Shown: one piece after another, positions 10,649 through 22,299 of the stretch | Layout of the letters: each line of letters begins with the position of its first letter | Numbering within the stretch: position 1 is the first letter of the stretch | Assembly (NCBI GenBank): GCA_021234155.1 | Contig: JAJEKV010000075.1 | Coordinates: 6,184,703 to 6,248,702, forward strand | Direction: 5' to 3' | DNA length: 64,000 nucleotides | From: Isoetes taiwanensis | Taxonomy: Eukaryota; Streptophyta; Lycopodiopsida; Isoetales; Isoetaceae | Program-made: the position numbers and the translations under genes | Notes under the pieces: generated by a model | Seen by the model: only the letters and a program-made list of their open reading frames with translations | The model's database searches: none | Told to the model about the DNA's origin: nothing

Positions 10649-13160
10649 AATCTATGACATATCGAAGCTGCAAGATTAAGACATATTCTGGCGCTTCTTT
10701 CTACTCAGCGAGCAAATCCGACTGGAAGAATAAACAAGCTTCAGCATTGCGTTTTTAAGGTGCGACCATCTATCCTTAATACAGAATACTTATAAAGGGA
10801 TGCTACCCAGGTAGCAAGGCTGTTGTATAAACTTTCAAGGGAGGATGGCTCTCCTAATTTAATCTGAAGGAGTTACCTTGGAGAGCAGATAACTATTTCG
10901 ACGTTAAGATGTGTGAAATGCTTAGGGTATGGATCTGCTTATCTGGTTTTGCATTTCAAAGAAGCTTCAACGTTTTTATTTGTTGAACCAGGGTCTCCAT
11001 CTTTCAGGTCATCGCTTGGAGCAAAGAAATCGTTGGTACTCATCAATCTGGTCATTGTGGGCGAGATAGTCTGCTCAGCCTCTTGGTACAACTACTATGA
11101 CTTTGACCCTTCAATTTTTTCCACACAACTTTGTTTCAGATGCTCTTTCTTTATCAACAAAACTCTGCATTCATATAACGGCAAAATTCCAGTGATAACA
11201 GATGCATTCATATATGATTCCCTTCCTTCAACGGCCATTTCTTCAAAGACAGCTTAAAAATCCGGCCCCTTTCCTTCAACGCCCATTTCTTCAAAACCCT
11301 TTACAGCTTTAAAAATACCACTGTTGAAGAAACGAAATGCACATATTCATTGTTTGTTTCGTCTGTTTTGTTTCATCTGCCATATTGGAATCACTCCTGC
11401 CCAGAAAATCCTGCTAAGTTCTGCCCCATTGCAACGGCTAAGTTCTGCCCTTCTTGCTAAGTTCTGCCCTTTCGTTTCTGCATCAGATGCATGCCCTGTT
11501 AGGTTAAATGCTCAAATGCATGCTCTAATGCTGTGCATGCATCTTGCAGCATTGGGATTGAGGTCGCCTTTGCTGTTGCAACCACAGCCACAGAGGTAAC
11601 TAAGTCTTCTTTTATCTGATGTATTTGGTAATCTGGTTATTTTTCCAGATAGGTAATCTGGCGGGTTATAGATAGGTAATCCGGCAGGTTATGGCTGGAT
11701 AACTTTAGCATGCGCTTGCAAGTGGCCGCATGAGATTTAGGAAAGGGTAAGAGATATGCTGTAAACATACAAAACAAATGTAAATGCTGGGGAAGAGAAG
11801 CTGTAGATGGTTCCAGATTGAAATGTTACAACAAGCACCAAGAAGAAGGCAATTATTTTATCAAAGCCAAGGACATGCACGTAGCTATGAGATTAGAGTT
11901 TGGGCTTGACGGATTTCCCACAGGTTTGGAATGTAGTAGCTTCAAGAATCAAGAGTTTTGTTTGCAAATCTGTATACCCAACTCCGTCCCTGCCATGGCC
12001 ATGATCTGAAAATATTGCTTATGGTCACGAAAATAGATCCCAAAGTAGGCACAGGGTTTTCCTAATGTTGGTGCTTCATTCCCTATGTAGCCTCTATTGG
12101 ACAGAATTTTCCCTGTGTAGCTTTATTCCCTGTTGGACCATTTTGACTACAGAACCTGCCTTAGAACCCTGCAACATTACAGTCCTTCATATATTTATGC
12201 ATACGAAAATATCTCCTGAATCACATGAGCCATTTTGATAGAAAACCATGTCTGATTTTTGTTTGTACACCTAGAAAACTTCATAGAAATGATCTTCCTG
12301 TCAAACGTTAAGCTTAATTTTTTTTCTACCAAAATAATGTTTGTTAATTTTTTTTCTTTTGCTGAATATATATGTTCTTGAGAACTGGCAGAATGTTCCA
12401 AAATATAATAGACATGAAGGCAAATTCTGAAGATATGTACTTATATCAGTCACATGAAGTTTTTCAGTTATGCTAGAATGACTTACTGATTGTGCTTCAT
12501 GGTTTACTTGGGGAATTTCAAACTTTGATGTTATTCACAGTTTTGTAGTGACATTATCGATCACGAGTTTAATGCCAGTTCATGAGCCTGATACATCATC
12601 TGTGATATATGATTGTGAACTCTCTTCTCTTCATGTACATGATTTATGAATGTGGGACATATTTCAAACAGCTGGTATCGTCTTCAGCTTCATTTGTTCA
12701 ATTGCAAGGGAAAATACCTCTCCTTAGTTGCTCCCAACAGTTATGATTTGTCATGAAAAAGTCAGCCAATAAACTTCAAGGATTTAATTTATGATGCCCC
12801 GCATTTGACACTCTTTTTGCCAGAACGGGACATATTTGATACGCCTTCATCATTATGTAGTCTCTTAGGAAGCACATGCCAAGGAAAGAAATATATAGCA
12901 AAAACTACCTTGAAATCAATTTTCATATCAATACTTATATTACTTACATTCTTGCCTTACTAAAGGTCCATATCAATGATTGCACTCTTGCCTTCCTAAA
13001 CTCCTAAAGGGTGTCACAAAGCAAGTACACTTTGAAATAAGTGTATAATTTAATGTCTAGACCCCTTAGGACCTATTGGTATCTGCAGCTTGCTACAAAA
13101 ATGCCTGCCACTATTATCAGGTGCCCCTACTTATGTGCAACAATGCTAGGCACACGTTCC
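10649..13160. other. unassigned DNA between Helitron-like ends
   Basis: No known domain is seen. The longest open frame (10913-11257 +, 114 codons) and 11324-11599 (+, 91 codons) lack recognisable motifs. Small direct repeats occur: a near-tandem duplication around 11221-11318 (CCTTCAACGCCCATTTCTTC) and three copies of GCTAAGTTCTGCCC around 11414-11472. CTG and CAG are common here, unlike in the adjacent Helitron-like copy A, so this stretch seems free of the suspected CHG artefact. Confidence 0.3.
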
Positions 13161-13320
13161 ATCTTCTAAGTGAGTAGGTATCTTATTAATTGCTTATTAG
13201 TGGCTTATTAATGTCTAAGTAGTTATCTACTAAGTTGAATATCTTCTAAGTGAGTAGGTATCTTATTAATTGCTTATTAGTGGCTTATTAATGTCTAAGT
13301 AGTTATCTACTAAGTTGAAT
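13161..13320 (+). repeat. perfect 80-bp tandem duplication
   Basis: The 80 bases at 13161-13240 (starting ATCTTCTAAGTGAGTAGGTA) are repeated without any difference at 13241-13320. Absence of divergence indicates a recent duplication or an assembly duplication. Confidence 0.95.
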
Positions 13321-13655
13321 ATCGACACTAGCATATTCAACTATCAAACCATCCATCTTCTAGAGCTTTTCAAAACGTTGCATTATCTTGATGTAAGAAG
13401 GATATAAACTATAGAAGGATATATCAACAAAAGCATCCAAATACACATCTCAATAACATCGCGTTAATTGCATATGACTTCTATTCTGATTCGATCTATG
13501 GCAATTCTTAAATATGCAAAACTTAAAAAAAGGAAAGAAGAATGGTTTGTTAGGACTACATGGATTAAAGGATGCTGCGTAGGTATAGGTGTTCATCATG
13601 CTTCATTAGAGCCATTGTTACAAATTAGTCATCTTCCATTAGTTATCCTGACTTA

Positions 13656-14147
13656 TGCGTGGCAACGCCGGGCGTATGTTTACTATGTTTGTTAAATGCT
13701 ATCGTGATATCTTCACTTCTTCGACAGATAACATCTTAGCTGGGGTAAAACTGAAATGCATGGCTGAGTCATTGATTCAAACTGCCCACGATGTCTTACG
13801 ATTATCAAGCGCAAATGTTATCTGTCGAAGAAGTGGAGATATCACGATAGCATTAAACAAAGTACAAAATTAGGCCCTTGGTGATGTGCACCATGTGGAG
13901 ATGCATATTTAGAATTCCAATCATGAACTAAAGTACATCAACGTACTGCCCCCAACATTCCTTATAAATATTATTTTCTCTTCTGAAATCCATAAACGAA
14001 AAGTTAATACATTGATGATACTGTCATTATGTCATTAGACAATTTCAATAACAAACATAATTATAAAAGCAAATAATTTTCATTCTTGAACGTTAAAAGC
14101 CGAGTAAAAACAAATGCACCACGACATTAGCCCGGTACGCTTGTAGA
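13656..14147 (+). mobile_element. degraded Helitron-like 3' ends with an internal inversion
   Basis: GGCAACGCCGGGCGTATGTTTACTATG at 13661-13687 is a decayed form of the family hairpin and end. From 13690 the sequence is the reverse complement of the subterminal region of copies A and C (compare 9840-9945). It is bracketed by a 44-bp near-perfect inverted repeat (13690-13733 against 13816-13862, core ATGTTATCTGTCGAAGAAGT). The forward subterminal sequence resumes at about 13858 and ends in a second decayed terminus, ATTAGCCCGGTACGCTTGTAG, at 14127-14147. The piece is a rearranged fragment, not an intact element. Confidence 0.55.
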
Positions 14148-14540
14148 ATTTATGTAATTAAACATGATATAAACTAGCAATGATTTTACAAAATCAATCT
14201 ACTTATTTAAAAAGTTTTTGGGGTGGAGTGTCTCCCCTTTTCCGGCCGCCGGTAACACTCCATTTTTCGGCCAAAAGCGTGATTTTGGCACCGGAATTAT
14301 TTTTGCTAGCGTGAAGAGGTTTTGCTCGGTTTAGGGTTGGCATACGTTTAGGGCACACGTCAGGTTGGGCACAGCTAATTGAACGCACGCATCATTTTTC
14401 TGGCAGATGCCCGCCATTTTCGGGATCCCTCCGCTTTCATTCATTTCTTCATTCCTTCAAAATGCAGCTTCACTCACAGCGACCCTACCTTTCACTGATC
14501 CTAGCGCCCAAGCTATCACAGATTCTAGCGCCCAGAGGTA

Positions 14541-14765
14541 AAATAATTTCGGTTCATTCTTCATTGATTTTTGATTCATAGGCGCAGGCAGATCTCTCAA
14601 TAGAATGCATTTTTTGCAGAAGCAAGAAGTTTCTCATCGATTTTTTCCCATTTGTGGCTCGGTCTGCTGAGGCTTCGAACATTGGAGCCGTTCATTTGCT
14701 TGCTTGGAACAGAAGCCGTTTGCAGCTCCTTGGATTCATCTGGAGCCCCGTTCTTACCTTAAGAG
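14541..14765 (+). pseudogene. upstream exon-like pieces of the captured gene
   Basis: Borders like those of spliced plant genes are preserved. CCCAGAG/GTAAAA near 14540 could be a donor and TTCATAG near 14580 an acceptor. A second segment runs from after TTTTTGCAG (14619) to a donor-like GAG/GTTTG at 14765. They lie directly before the J-domain-like exon and probably represent the 5' leader and transit-peptide coding part of the same captured gene. No residue-level identification is possible for these pieces. Confidence 0.35.
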
Positions 14766-14850
14766 GTTTGTTTTTTTTTTCAGTTTCTTTTACCTTCTTC
14801 ATTGTTCAACGATGCTAATATCTTCAACTTTGTGAATCTGTATTTTGCAG

Positions 14851-15058
14851 GGAAACTGTGTCTTGAAAGAGTTGCAGACTAGGTCCATCTCTGGCTTCTC
14901 CCAGCCTTTTCCGTTTCCCGCTCAAAAATGCCGCGGATTTGTCCCCAGCTGTTGTATTGCAGAATCTGCAAGTCTGGATTTTTGTTTTGTTCTTGGAGTT
15001 CGCCAAAATGCTTCTAAACAGGAAATCAAGCGTGCTTAATTGCAGCCTTGCTCTTCAG
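14851..15058 (+). pseudogene. captured exon with the start of a DnaJ (J) domain
   Basis: The exon-like segment lies between TTTTGCAG (ending 14850) and a donor GTCAG at 15059. One frame reads a serine/proline-rich leader and then DFCFVLGVRQNASKQEIKRA, which matches the opening of a J domain (usual form D-Y/F-x-x-LGV-x-x-x-A-x-x-x-EIK-x-AY-R-K-LA). Directly after it the frame hits TAA, but the next bases (CTTGCTCTTCAG) fit the expected K-L-A-L-Q with small changes. The HPD tripeptide that stimulates Hsp70 would be in the next exon and was not found. The leader before the J domain suggests a chloroplast- or mitochondrion-targeted DnaJ. Capture of exons with introns retained is typical of Helitrons, which move genomic DNA. 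The fragment cannot make a functional co-chaperone. Confidence 0.6.
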
Positions 15059-18002
15059 GTCAGTACCTTTTTTTTCTAAATATTCAGTCTCTCGATTTTA
15101 AGCCTGTGGCAAAGCGGTGTTAAATTATTATCTCTGGTATGCTTACATCCCCTGTTTTTGATGAGCGGGCCTGAAAAGGAATTTTTAGCAACATATTCTC
15201 TGATCATGTTCCTCAACTCTATGTTCTTCGGCTTCTCTACATTTAATGTCTTTTCTAAAACAGACAATGCCCGGCGTTGCAGAGATTTAGCTTCGGCAAT
15301 GCCAATTTAAGGCCCTGAAGTTGCAATTTCCATGCTGCTTCTTGAGATAACAACCGGATACTGGAATCTGGTTTGTAATTGTTGAAACCAGACCAGAATC
15401 TATAAATGACATGCTACTATTACATGTGTAAGTATTATATAAATCAGATTTTGTGTGCCTTAAACGGGAGCTAAAGATGGCTTCCCTAGCTGCATTCTTC
15501 GCATTCAATATTTCTACCAAAATTTTCGTGGCATACAGCATCCAAGATTTTCGGCCTATTCCTTTTCCCAGTGATGCCCTTGGCCGAAATCGATTAGCTT
15601 CAGAGAAACAAAAGGATTTCTGCTCCAATCAATACACAAGAACCAGCCTTTCTTAGCCTTCAGGTCTGATGTAGATGCTTCCTGTTATGTAGAGTCTCTG
15701 CATTGGCTCTGTTTCTGTGTTGTTATTTTTTCTCCAAACTTTATCTCGATTTGTTATCTTTAACAATGGAGACACTTGGGGCTTATACTAGATGCTCGAG
15801 GATCTACTTGAACACCTTAGGCATTTCATACGAGAAGTAGAGCAGCAATACAGAAAGATTGGTTTGTTTCTTAAGTGTTTGGTCTGCTCTGCACATTAGC
15901 AAATGATTATTGGGAGGAAGTAGAGCGACAATATAGAAAGGTTGGTCATATATTAGAGTTTGGCTTGCTTTTGTATTTACCACTACTTTTTATCTTCTCT
16001 TTGAATTTGTTTGGTTACCTTGCGTTTGTGTATGTTGTACTTATATCTATAATTCTTCTAGGATGCTTTCCTGTTTCAAGTCAATCCATTTGATTCTACA
16101 CAAGGGAAGTAAAATGCCAATACTAAAAGGCTGGTTTCAAATTTTGGGCTGTCTTCACATATTTTGTATTATGTGCACAACTATGTCTGCATAACATCTT
16201 TGAGTTGAGGAATATTGACTCCGTTCTGGATCTTATATTTTCCCTTTGTGCAGCCTCAAGACCTAGCAATCAGTTTCTAGAAGAAACAAGAAGAGGACCT
16301 ATTTATCTATGGAATCTTGCATGTGTTTTCAAAGAATTTAGAGTAAAGAACATAATTCTGCATGTGTTTCATTTTCTAGAATTGATGACCTTATGTTTGC
16401 AGTAAATAATTGATTATTCAGTTTAAAGAGAATCAGAATTTGGGGCTTCTTCCAGCATACTTATTTGAATTTTACATGTAAGGTTGCAGTACAATATGGG
16501 AAGGACATAATCTATTCCCTCTTATGCTTGCACAATTTCTTCTTGCACATTGTCCTATTATTTCTCATTTTTGTTACATGCAAGGCTTGAGTTTAAGGTA
16601 TTTCATTAGATGCTTTCCAAGTGTTTGATAAATGATCTACTTTACAAGGTCTCTTGCAAACTTATAATGATGTTTTTTAAGCTTATTTTTCCTTGACAAT
16701 TGTAATTTTACACAATATACTAGGGCAGAATGTGTTTGACATGGAGAAGGGTTCTATACGACCAAGTTTCTCACTTAGCCTATGTGTAGGATGGAAAAGC
16801 TGAGTTAAGTGCAAGAACTTTTGGATATAAATGTTGTATATTAGGATTGCAACAGTTTCAAATGTGCATATTTAACAATCATACATGCATGCGGTTTTAT
16901 TTGTAGACGATTGAGGTAGAACCATTATCGTCCTTCAAATATCATGCAACTTGGTAAACGGCTTAGCCATGAATCATAGAGGGAATAGGAAGAGTCTACT
17001 TCCTCTCCTCCTAATATTCTTCAGATATCAAGGTTTTTAGGCTAGAGTTGTCCTATGTCCGGGTTATCAACGTATATCTTGGTATGTCTTTGGTCACCAT
17101 GTCGCCAGATGCCTAAAAGGTAACAGGAGTTATCACATCTCCAGTGTTATTTTTGTCATATGTGCTCTTGGGTCATGGTATGATTGGGAACGAAAATACC
17201 ACACTTATATGCATGGGATTGCAAGCGTGGAAATTGAGGAACTTATTAGAAAGCTCAAGGAAATATTTTTGACTGATGAGGTTGTCAAGTTGGAAGGAAG
17301 GAAGGAAGGAAGGAAGTATAAGCAGTTCATCCAACTAATTGATGACTTCTTATTTGCTCAAGTCTATCCAAGGGAACGCTATTTACGCGGATGTGCTTTG
17401 AGAGAGGTAAGTGGAGGATAAAGTGCATGTATCTGTGGCTATTGGGTAATGTAGTACTTTGACTAACCTGCAATTGTTTGTCCTTTTTATCAGATGAAAA
17501 ATGATACCGTGCATTGGCGAATTGGCGTCTTAGTAGCAAAAGAACTCACGTGTGTTGGAATATGTAATAGAACCCATTTTAGGGTCTACGAATCATTCCT
17601 TCCTGAGGCGGTATCTTATTCCATCATACGAGTCTACATTCGAGATGAGTTATCTCCGCGTGCTTGATAGTCGCGGAGACGCCGTGGGCGATTCGAATCA
17701 ATGACTCGCACATGCATTTCACTTTTACCTGGCTAAGATGTTAAATGAAAATATCACGGGAGCATCCAACAAAGTACAATATTAGGCCCTTGGTGATGTG
17801 CGCCATGTGGAGATGCATATTTAGAGTTCTATCATGAACTAAAATACGTCAATGAGCTAGGACAAAATTTAGTGTTTTGTAATTCGTACCTACTTTTTTT
17901 GTCTACTCTTGCCTACATCAACATGCATATGGACGTTAAAAGGTCGAGTAAAAACACATGCTCCGGACATTAGCCCGGCAACGCCGGGCACACGTTTACT
18001 AG

Positions 18003-19160
18003 TGGTCCCTTAAAAATTTATACCAAATTGCCAAATTTATACCAAATATCGCCTACTAACGCCCTAGGATCGTTACACTTTGTTAACTTAAAACCCAATG
18101 CATATTACTTGTATAAACAATACCCACTCATAGGGTAAAGTGTTCCTGCTACCTTATATTGTAGACAATCATTAGTTCTCAACTCGTGATTGAACTTCTA
18201 ACATGATGAAAATTGCTAAATATTTCTCTTGCAAGCCCCCCAAATAAGTGAATGCTACTTTTCTGTAATAGTTTTTAAGAAATCTACTGCCTCTTGGGAC
18301 TGGAATTTTTTGGGAACTACTTATATGGATAGAAAGATTGGCAGACCGTGAGAACCCGATCACTAGCCAGCTATTTGCTTGTTTCTTAAAACATTTTTGT
18401 AAGGAAGGTTCGTAGCAAAAACCACTATGAACAAAGTCCAATTTCCCATTAACCACTTGGAGTCATAAGTCAAAAATATGAGGCTTAAGAACAACCAGAT
18501 AGAAATAATCAGAACCCACTTAATTCCAATAGAAAAAATCAAAATCCACTTAATTCCTCCATTGGATGATATGAGTTGGCACTTAAGAATAGCCAAATAG
18601 AAAATATCAATACCCACTTCAAGGTTTTAGAGTCTAGGACTTCGACTATTTGCATACAACTCTGTAGCTCTGGCGAGCTTGAATAAGAAAGTCAATTGCA
18701 CCTCTAATACACACAAAGCATCCCTGCTTTTCCAACTTATGTCACGATCAAGAGAAGACAACATGACCATTTGACATTACAGGATGGTTCAAAACATGTA
18801 ATTGCTAGGAGATATCCATCAAAATGAGAAACATATAATAACATGTCCACTTGGATGTTATCTTCTCTGAACCAAGTTGGAATCTGCATATATGTGGATT
18901 TACAGAGAGTCCTTATATTTCCTTATGTGTCTAAGAACATTCTTGGAAATTCTGCAAAGAGTATGATGATTCGAGAGTTTGGATCTCGAAGTCAACTTAA
19001 AAACTCCGGAGGGTGCACCTAAGAATTAGGTTTTCTCAAATTCCAGATATGCAACACGACGCATATATGATCTTATATTATAAAGTTTTAGCGTATGTCT
19101 TCAATCAAACCCTAATTTAGATAGTTGAGATCGTCTGATTGCATTGAAGGCCGAGATTTA
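18003..19160. other. no recognisable gene
   Basis: AT-rich DNA directly after copy C. AAATTTATACC half-sites of the palindrome described at 32.5 kb occur at about 18015 and 18034. At 18500-18620 there is a partly repeated motif (AATCCACTTAATTCC, twice). The minus-strand frames at 18172-18456 and 18363-18617 have no recognised domain. Confidence 0.3.
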
Positions 19161-19189
19161 TCGACAACTTCCCACCACCGTGATTGGCC

Positions 19190-20644
19190 ATGCTCGATCT
19201 CTTAAGAGGAAAGAGAAATGGCAGAGAAAGGGCAAAGTGAGAGGCAAAAAGGCATGGGTAAAAGGGAAAGGCGGAGAAGGGAAAAGGAAAGGGAAAAGAG
19301 CACGAAAAAGGGAAAGAAAAAGAAAGGGAGAAAAAGGAAGGAAAAAAAAAGACACTATGAAAAGGAAAAAGGGGAAAAGGGTGAGGACAGAATTAGGGCA
19401 AGCGGGAAAAAGGTGAAGACGGAAAGGGTGACGGAGGGAAAAAAAGGGGAAGATAAGAATGATGGAGAGAAGGAAAAAGGGCATGGAAAAATAGAAAGGG
19501 AAGGAAAAAGGAAAAAGGAGGCAAAAAAAGGGAAAAGGGCATGAGGAAAAGGGAGAGGGAAATGGAAAGTGGGTACGAGAAGAGGAAAAGGGTGAGGAAA
19601 GGAAAAAAAAGAAAGTGAAAAGAGATGGAAAAAAAAAGGGAAAAGGGAAAAAGCGAAAAGCAAAAAGAGAACAGAAAACATGGAATAGGAAAAGAGGAAA
19701 AGGGAAAAGGGGAAGAGGGTGGGAAAAGGAGGAAAAAGGGCATGTGAAAAAAGGTGGAAAAAATGGAATGGAAAAGGGTGTGGGAAAATGGAAAGGAAAA
19801 AGAGAAGGAAAAAAAAAAAAAGGGTGGAAAGGAAAGAGGAAAAGGGCATGGAAAAAGAGAAAAGGATGAAAAAAAAGAAGGAAAAGAAAAAAAAAGGAAA
19901 TGGGAGGCTAAAGGGGAAAGGGGAAAGAAAAAGAACACGAGGAATAAGGAGGGAAAATGGAAAAGAGGAAGGGAAAAAGGGCATAGAAAAAACTAGAAGA
20001 GGGAAAGGGTAAAAAATAAAGGGAAAAAGAGCATAGGGAAAGGGAAAAAAAAAAAAAAAAAAGGGGAATAGGGATGGGGAAAAAGGGAAGAGGTAGGAAA
20101 AGGAAGAAAAGGCAAGTAAAAAAAATATGGAAAAAAGGGAATGGAAAAATACATGGGAAAAAGGGAAAAGGAAAAGGGAAAGGGAAAGGAAAAGGAAAGG
20201 GAAAGGGAAAGGGAAAAGAGAAAAGGAAGGGGGAAGGAAAGAGGAAAAGGGCACAGAAAAAGGGAAAGGGTGGAAAAATGATGAAAAAAGAAGGAAAGGA
20301 AAAAAAAGAAAAGGGAGGCGGAAAGGGGAAGGAAAGGAAAAAAAAAAGGCATGAGAAAAAAGGAAGAAGAAAATGGGAAAAAAGAGACATGAGATAAAGA
20401 AGAAGAGGGTGGGAGAGGAAGAAAAACATAAAAAAAAGGTGGGGAAAAGGGAATGCAAAAAGGGCATGAGAAAAGGGAAGGGAAAAAGAGAAAAGCAAAA
20501 GGAATGGGAAAAGGAAAGGGAAAAAAGAGCATGAGAAAAATGGGAAGGGTGGAGAAAGGTGAAAAGGGAAGGAAAAAAGTAAAAAAAGGGAAAGGGAAAG
20601 GGAAAAATGAGAAGGAGAAAAGGAAGGAAAAGAGGAGGGAGAAG

Positions 20645-20680
<36 letters not shown>

Positions 20681-20745
20681 GGAGAAAAGTAAATATCACG
20701 GGGAAAAATAAGAAAAGGGAAAAAGAAAGTATGTAAGAAAATGAG
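19190..20745 (+). repeat. long polypurine (GGGAAAA-like) tract
   Basis: About 1.55 kb is almost entirely A and G on the plus strand, built from irregular GGGAAAA / GGAAA / AAGGG units. GGCATG or GAGCATG interrupts it at irregular spacing (for example near 19248, 19477, 19538, 19738, 19846, 20347, 20463, 20528), which suggests an eroded higher-order repeat. A run of 28 or so A residues lies near 20648-20675. Homopurine tracts of this kind can adopt triplex (H-DNA) structure and give long, meaningless open frames on both strands. Confidence 0.95.
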
Positions 20746-20769
20746 GAAAAAAGGATATGCGGGATAGAG

Positions 20770-22020
20770 CAAAGGGAAGGTTATCAAATGCACACCTCTT
20801 ATAGCAAAGATATGATGGACTTGGTTAATGAGTCTAAAATTTGAATAGGTTTCCATCCACAAATGTTCCCAACATTTGCCCAAAGAAACTTGGGCACCAT
20901 TACTAGTAATAGATATATGATAATGAAGGGGTAATTAAAAGTTTCCTTACAACTCTTTTGTCATTTCCTCTTCAAGCTATTTACAAGGGCTCATGCGAAG
21001 AACGCTTATCCCCTGTAGGTTACTATTCCAAGCCAACAACGCCACGTGCGTTCTTTGGAATAAATTGACTATGCTTCCAAAAATGAACAGTCTCCGTGGT
21101 CCATCTTTCCCCAGCAAAAAAATAAGAGAATTGAGGCGTATCACGATTATATGATATTGTTTCGCAACCAATGTTCATTTTGTGCTTAAAAGGCGGTGTT
21201 CAAGTTTCCTACATTTAGGTGGTAAACCTGGATGGCACTAGTGCTATCATCTTGCATTATTCCTCTTCCTCAACATCTTCCGAAAGAACATTAGAAACTC
21301 ATATTATCTTCCCGATGTTCTTTCTTACAAAGTAATGTGTTTGGAGATTTGAGGACTTCATAAAGGATTGTTCCGAGTTTGAAGCATTCCATCCCTTAGT
21401 CTCATTATAAGTTTATAATGAGCATTCCTTGAGTCAACACAAGAAGCACAATTATGATATGTTTTGGGAATGTATGCGGAAGCCAATGCAATAGTTTTTT
21501 TCTTAAAAAGCCATCGATATGTCCTACTGGGCGTGAAACGAATGAGCTAAGACTTTCTAGCCAAGAGGCTGATATGAATATGTCAACTATGTGCTATATT
21601 GCTGAAACATTTGTTGGTTCTTGCCTCTTGGCTTGTAATAGCTTTCACAATCTTTTGCAGGTGTGAGAGAAGTCCATTCTTTGGACACAAAGGATCGTTG
21701 AAGCAATTGCTTCTTCCGAAGCTTTCACAACTCATTGTCACGCTCTCTTAGGGTATACACGCTCTAAGGTCTTTGTCATAACAATCGCCTCATTACGTTT
21801 TATATCACTAACAAAGCCTTTTTATGGGGAAGCAAGCTATGACACTACAAGAGGATGGGGGTATAGTGTCAACCCTTGTGACGAGCCATATGTCTAGTGA
21901 CAATTTTGTGTCGACTGCTACTATCTTGACACAAAGTGCTTGTGTTGCGTCAAATTTATGTCTAGTGCATAGTGTCAAATATCCCGTCCAAGGCAATGTC
22001 ATCCTTTTGCCAACTTCTTT
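20770..22020. other. no recognisable gene
   Basis: Unassigned DNA. The minus-strand frame 20977-21171 contains FLLGKDGPRRLFIFGS and the plus-strand frames 21454-21666 and 21824-22072 are open, but none shows a known motif. Confidence 0.25.
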
Positions 22021-22021
22021 A

Positions 22022-22290
22022 TCGCAATTTAAGTGGGTTATTGCAACAACTTTTGAACAATATTATAACTAAGATGTAACAACCTTTTCTTAAGACTTGT
22101 AACAAAATGGTATCCAAATTTTATCTAATATTTCAACTGAATTGTGAGGAGCATTTGTCCAATTTAAGTGGGTTGTTGCAACAATTTTGAAACAACATTA
22201 TAACTAAGTCGCTATAACATTTTCTAAAGACTTATAACAGAATGCCATCCAACTTTGTATCTAGTATTTCAACAAAATTGTGTTGTGTAT
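22022..22290 (+). repeat. diverged tandem duplication, about 137-bp period
   Basis: CAATTTAAGTGGGTTATTGC at 22025 recurs as CAATTTAAGTGGGTTGTTGC at about 22160. The two segments then stay alignable (ACAATATTATAACTAAG against ACATTATAACTAAG; GGTATCCAAATTTTATCTA against TGCCATCCAACTTTGTATCTA) up to the TATTTCAAC at the end of each. Confidence 0.7.
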
Positions 22291-22299
22291 TCATACACA

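Larger units (their letters stand above)
14198..18002 (+). mobile_element. Helitron-like element, copy C (empty-site reference)
   Basis: It starts TCTACTTATTTAAAAAG after a 5' flanking A and ends with the stem-loop at 17973-17989 and CTAG at 17999-18002, followed by T. The A/T flanks fit Helitron insertion. It lacks the repeat-rich segment near the left end of copy A and does not contain the LINE, so it measures 3.8 kb. It keeps CAG/CTG at almost every place where copy A is altered, and it is the better template for reading the captured gene piece. Besides that piece it has a short internal duplication: GAAGTAGAGCAGCAATACAG at 15834 resembles the sequence at 15914. No transposase gene is seen. 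Confidence 0.7.

Noticed and set aside
19355-20883. Long open frames (370, 296 and 263 codons, minus strand) rich in Phe, Ser and Pro
   Set aside because: They are translations of the polypurine tract. Frames overlap on both strands, and composition follows the repeat.
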